From an uncultured Lachnospiraceae bacterium (GTDB lineage Bacteria > Bacillota_A > Clostridia > Lachnospirales > Lachnospiraceae), in contig CADBQK010000460.1 of NCBI GenBank assembly GCA_902796775.1, forward strand, positions 1 to 10,343: a stretch of 10,343 nucleotides of DNA. Direction: 5' to 3'. Made by a program: the position numbers and the translations under genes. The notes under the pieces were generated by a model. That model made no database searches, was not told where the DNA came from, and saw only the letters and a list, made by a program, of their open reading frames with translations. Below are positions 8,201 through 10,343 of this stretch, one piece after another; within the stretch, counting starts at the first letter, position 1, and each line of letters opens with the position of its first letter.

Positions 8201-10055
8201 CTCGCGTACATTCACAATAGTAATCCAGAAACATCTTAAAATGAGTTCTGACATCGATTGCCCCGCCTTCGCGATACTGTGGCAATATGATATTATATAT
8301 TCTGTCTTTCAGGGATGGTTCACAGATTCCAACCTGCTCTATGAATTGTTTTGTCTCCGGATCATCCATCAGCGAAGGATGAATCGTCTCATACCCTGAG
8401 ATTCCTTCAACAGGAAGAAATAGGATCGGTTGCATCTTTTCATCAAAAGCGGCCACCGCCCTCTTATCCAGATCTATAAAAATAGGTTTCTTCAGTATCG
8501 CATTAGTTCTGTGCTTTGTCTCGGATAACCACCTGTAGAACATGTGGAGCCAGTCAATCGACTGTTTTTCAATGAAGTCTCCTGTGATGCCTTTGATATT
8601 TTCAAGTGGAATCCGCTGATTTAACTTTTGATTAAAGTAGAACTCTCTAAGTCGTCCGCTTATAATCGAATCTTCATTCAAGTCTGTTCTGACTAGTGAA
8701 TCTAAATATGAGAACAAAGCTTTATTATTACGCTGTATCTCATATCTTCCCATACTAGTAAAAGCCCACTGCGCGTGACTGTTCTCACAGATCTCCGCCA
8801 GCTGATCATTTGTGAAGAGTTGTGCCAGCTGTGGTATATCCGCCCAATAAGCATTCTTTGTCTCAATATAATCATTACTCGAGGGAATCAGTCTCTCTCT
8901 GAGAAATTTCTCACGAATTTTATGGTAGAAGGGTTCAAATGAAATTTTACGTTTATTATCCTGCTCCTGGAATGATTCTTTATCGTATGGGATGATATTG
9001 ATGATATTATCATCAATCAATCGTACTGACTCTCTTACTCCGATATCACGAAGCAGGCACAACGAATCAGCCGCAAGATCTGCCAGCAGTTCTACCATCC
9101 TCTCATTATGCACAACACCCGCGCGAACGCCTTCTCTACTGTCTGTAAGCAGAAATGGAGCATGTACTATGAAGTTTAATCCTGTAACTTCCTTCGTCGG
9201 GAAGAAACAAAAGGCTGGCTCCTTTACTGGTTTGAGTTGACCGCTCTTATCTGTAAAGAATCCGACAGAATATTTGAATTGATGCTTTTCCTGTCTCGAA
9301 AAAAGCCATAGGCTTTCTTCAAACAATTCAATCCCATCATTACGCTTCAAGCATACTTTTTCTTCTGTGATCGAACCACATGAATGAACATCCTCCACTA
9401 ACTTCCTATAAGAGCCGGTTCTTCCATCTACTTCAAAAGATATCGTTTTTAGTTCCGAGAGAAACAACAACGGATATGTGAGGTTCTTTAATTTGTTAGA
9501 AATATCGTCATATGCCTCTGTAGCATCCCGATCCGGGTGGTCGAAGGGAAACACAAAGAGAGTCTCCCCATCATTTCTCTCATCATGATCTGTTTCCAAC
9601 AAAGAAGGAACAATGAATCGATCTATTCTGAATCTATAATTCTGATCATAGATATGAGGAGTTGATGTGTACTGAAAAACAGCTTTAAATCCTACACCGA
9701 ACTTGCCGATCGATGCCTCTGTTTTATTCGAATTCGCTATCGATGTAATTGCGTTGATATCGCCGAGAGCACCAATCTTTGAATCCTGATCCTCTCTGCT
9801 GGGATCGGATACAGAAAAATGTCTTGTCCCATTATGCGCAAAGATCAACTGGTTTTTCTCCAGAATGAATCGCGCTCCGGTCGCCCCTGCATCATCTGCA
9901 TTTTGCAGGAGTTCATAAATGAAATGTGCCTGATCGGAATACTTCTCAACAACGCTGTTCTTTATCCCCCGCATAGAGGGTTTTTCCAACATATCTGCGC
10001 TTTCTTCCCTGTCTGCTGTCAACGCCAAAAAATATTGCTTCTCAATGCTATTCAT
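5202..10055 (-). CDS. Sacsin-type GHKL ATPase fused to a UPF1-like superfamily 1 helicase
   Basis: 1617 residues, with no signal peptide or membrane segment, so cytoplasmic. The N-terminal part (about 29-315) is a sacsin-like Bergerat ATPase: N-box FIYELLQNADDAG (45-57, with E48 and N52), a G1-like HNGTRHF (74-80), glycine-rich lid IGKFGVGFKAVF (116-127), and the family's A-P-F-L-L-T-D-S-R-E segment (299-308). Residues 340-850 are unrecognised; 855-1000 is a charged, partly helical linker. The C-terminal helicase has all motifs: Walker A GPPGTGKTT (1156-1164), Ia LTPTNKAAD, DEAS Walker B (1278-1281), III GDPFQIEPI, IV QYRSIPSIG, V GTIHGFQGDE and VI VSVSRARDY. The DEAS box and motif spacing place it with UPF1/DNA2-type SF1B enzymes, so it probably unwinds or translocates on RNA or DNA using ATP. 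No nuclease motif is visible. The start follows AAGGA seven bases upstream. Probably the first gene of an operon with the giant membrane protein. The domain calls are firm; the biological role, possibly defence, is inferred. Confidence 0.95.
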   Translation of the reverse strand: MNSIEKQYFLALTADREESADMLEKPSMRGIKNSVVEKYSDQAHFIYELLQNADDAGATGARFILEKNQLIFAHNGTRHFSVSDPSREDQDSKIGALGDINAITSIANSNKTEASIGKFGVGFKAVFQYTSTPHIYDQNYRFRIDRFIVPSLLETDHDERNDGETLFVFPFDHPDRDATEAYDDISNKLKNLTYPLLFLSELKTISFEVDGRTGSYRKLVEDVHSCGSITEEKVCLKRNDGIELFEESLWLFSRQEKHQFKYSVGFFTDKSGQLKPVKEPAFCFFPTKEVTGLNFIVHAPFLLTDSREGVRAGVVHNERMVELLADLAADSLCLLRDIGVRESVRLIDDNIINIIPYDKESFQEQDNKRKISFEPFYHKIREKFLRERLIPSSNDYIETKNAYWADIPQLAQLFTNDQLAEICENSHAQWAFTSMGRYEIQRNNKALFSYLDSLVRTDLNEDSIISGRLREFYFNQKLNQRIPLENIKGITGDFIEKQSIDWLHMFYRWLSETKHRTNAILKKPIFIDLDKRAVAAFDEKMQPILFLPVEGISGYETIHPSLMDDPETKQFIEQVGICEPSLKDRIYNIILPQYREGGAIDVRTHFKMFLDYYCECTRDEADTLINLIKEYKFLMFQLQDSPKLYRDAADDLYIPTPELKRFLKSKKDVRFLALEEYGKLIEPSKEKKMLTFFSDLGVAKFFKLVTVEIDPDTSGRVDLPMPYSTRGRTYEEVIIEGCKELIDDIERNEDKDKSVFLWDCLIQMIQTWCNTWENKSLSSLLSGKCNYFYRHRRIDYFLSSDVNALRKSKWIVDSDGRFVAPQDLIRTELSDRYNISTDVAEELIEFLSIQELPEEDDDSNLTDTQREKIEFADKIRELGIDESDLEDFKEFLMQKKSAKKNEAVGKERTTETQEKLLDDVLEDEAIVSEKKRVVKDIVERTVSKDKANAVRDSLPEEEEVDGDELIPQTIDYSKRIERAKQKSATEIDRIAKFEQLQTKAVASEKYSYTWFNTLLEMESLNSGDTSMGNREVSISFAKVEREPGTKRTLILKHPSRHIPHFMEDLADIPMIFHMGDGTRTVILEAANVKSYTLRVKLKSGSDIEGIDLDTVKEVTIDAKSPAFLLEELRKQFALLKYDDSYNMRDHLCENIEFIFGPPGTGKTTYLARNVLTPLMEENENCRVLVLTPTNKAADVLTQRIMEVSDDDKEYNEWLIRFGATADESIEQSPIFKDKSFDIRTLKRSITITTVARFPYDYFMPYGERLYLNDLKWDYIIIDEASMIPIANIVYPLYKKSPNKFIVAGDPFQIEPIASIDLWKNENIYTFVNLDSFTEPRTVPHQYHVETLTTQYRSIPSIGQLFSEFAYGGILQHYRQESSRKTVPVWEQLGIKSLNIIKFPVSKYESIYRPKRLQHSSSYHVYSALFTFEYVNYLAKYIGPSQDGSLFRIGIIAPYRAQADMIDKLFASRKLPAGVDVQVGTIHGFQGDECDAIFAVFNTPPKISTSKEMFLNKRNIINVSVSRARDYLFIVMPDDATENVDHLFLIKRIEELIKRTDSWKESSTSNLERSIFREEAYLENNAFSTSHQSINVYGLPEKRYEVRAEETAVDVQIHDGLR
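5436..6638 (-). other. UPF1-like SF1B helicase core
   Basis: Residues about 1140-1540 of the fused protein. Two RecA-like halves are visible. The first holds Walker A with K1162, motif Ia, the Walker B D-E-A-S and motif III ending Q-I-E-P-I. The second holds IAPYRAQ (1450-1456), V with G-F-Q-G-D-E and VI with S-R-A-R-D. All key catalytic residues are present, so the ATPase should be active. Unusually long inserts (about 1200-1245 and 1370-1430) separate Ia from II and IV from the next motif. Confidence 0.92.
9111..9971 (-). other. Sacsin-type GHKL (Bergerat) ATPase domain
   Basis: Residues about 29-315 of the fused protein. The Q-N-A-D-D-A N-box and the G-K-F-G-V-G-F-K lid are near-consensus for the sacsin/HSP90-like branch, including the catalytic Glu48 and the Mg-binding Asn52. 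The G1 position reads H-N-G (74-76) rather than the D-x-G of classical GHKL enzymes, so adenine recognition may differ. Related ATPases dimerise or change shape on ATP binding. Confidence 0.88.
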
Positions 10056-10062
10056 CTTTAAG

Positions 10063-10067
10063 TCCTT
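10063..10067 (-). promoter_or_regulatory. Ribosome binding site of the ATPase-helicase gene
   Basis: AAGGA on the minus strand, seven bases before the ATG at 10055. Spacing and sequence are normal for a Firmicute and support that start. Confidence 0.7.
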
Positions 10068-10095
10068 GCCTCTTTACTCACACTAGCTATTACTT

Positions 10096-10124
10096 ATTTT
10101 CCTACTACAGCAAGCTAAAGTCAA
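10096..10124 (-). promoter_or_regulatory. Possible sigma-A-type promoter for the ATPase-helicase operon
   Basis: On the minus strand, TTGACT (10124-10119, five of six to consensus) is followed after 17 bases by GAAAAT (10101-10096, four of six). The implied leader is about 35 bases and contains the ribosome site. It lies in the 123-bp gap after the stop of the upstream gene, the only non-coding stretch of over 100 bases here. The -10 box is weak, and A+T-rich DNA gives such matches by chance. Confidence 0.35.
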
Positions 10125-10178
10125 AGCAAATATTCTCCAGTGCTGTCAGTTCCAAAGGTTGTTTGATTATGCCCTTGG

Positions 10179-10343
10179 TCAATCCAGGAAAAACGAATCT
10201 ATCTTTTCCTGTGTGTCCAGGATCTCTTCTTCATCCACACCTGCGGCTCTAGCCAATTCCACCGAACTGATCAGTTCATCTCGGAAGTCAGGCGAGAAGG
10301 CATTCTCTATAAGATGATTGAATTGATCTGCATCCGCTTGCAA
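10179..10343 (-). CDS. C-terminal end of an unidentified protein
   Basis: The last 54 codons and a TGA stop of a gene entering from the right edge. The tail is acidic and looks helical (for example RDELISSVELARAAGVDEEE), ending I-D-S-F-F-L-D. The other two frames on this strand are broken, and the composition is protein-like. Although frames on the opposite strand are open for much of this stretch, they lack a usable start. The family cannot be told from the tail. It is in the same direction as the other genes, but the 123-bp gap with a possible promoter makes its membership in the same operon uncertain. Confidence 0.6.
   Translation of the reverse strand: MQADADQFNHLIENAFSPDFRDELISSVELARAAGVDEEEILDTQEKIDSFFLD

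Noticed and set aside
10152..10178. Inverted repeat CCAAGGG...CCTTTGG (minus strand) immediately after the stop of the right-hand gene, a candidate terminator.
   Set aside because: Seven pairs with one G-U and a 13-base loop, but no T-run follows it on the minus strand, so it does not qualify as an intrinsic terminator.
10182..10343. Plus-strand frame open across the right edge, antisense to the protein tail.
   Set aside because: It has no start codon except a late ATG, is Cys/His-rich without pattern, and runs against the uniform gene direction.
1..10343. Search for CRISPR-like direct repeats, tRNA genes, IS ends, att-like repeats and diversity-generating repeats.
   Set aside because: By eye no spaced DNA-level repeat, cloverleaf, terminal inverted repeat or transposase/integrase motif was seen; the repeats present exist only at protein level.

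Overview
The window looks like an accessory, possibly defence-related, segment of a low-to-moderate G+C Gram-positive genome. The best guess is a Clostridia/Lachnospiraceae-type gut Firmicute. The grounds are an A+T-leaning composition (roughly 40% G+C by eye), GGAGG-type ribosome binding sites, BspA-like leucine-rich repeats, and repeats with a Y-K-D signature before a membrane anchor, a style common in that group. The taxonomy is an inference from style, not a match.

All convincing genes lie on the minus strand, so transcription runs from high to low coordinates. In that order: (1) the C-terminal 54 codons of an unidentified acidic, helical protein (10343-10179); (2) a 123-bp spacer with a possible promoter; (3) a 1617-residue protein (10055-5202) with an N-terminal sacsin-type GHKL/Bergerat ATPase domain, a large unrecognised middle, a charged linker and a complete UPF1-like superfamily 1 helicase core; (4) after 36 bp, a 1692-residue protein (5165-87) with about three copies of an N-terminal module opening with an E-V-P-D-G-like motif, a BspA-type leucine-rich repeat segment, four TPR-like repeats of about 48 residues, a short coiled coil, one transmembrane helix near the C terminus and an acidic outer domain of about 190 residues; (5) after 18 bp, the first 22 codons of a gene whose L-N-P-Q-Q motif resembles the Q-motif of UvrD/Rep-type helicases (68-1).

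Genes 3 to 5 are closely spaced and probably form one operon. A working model, which is inference, has the two helicases and the GHKL module act on nucleic acid while the giant anchored protein serves as an intracellular scaffold, sensor or membrane effector. GHKL ATPases next to or fused with helicases are known from prokaryotic restriction-like conflict systems. I recognise no named defence system with this exact gene set, and none of the visible parts is an evident nuclease, methyltransferase, integrase or transposase. I saw no tRNA, rRNA, CRISPR array, IS element or clear terminator.
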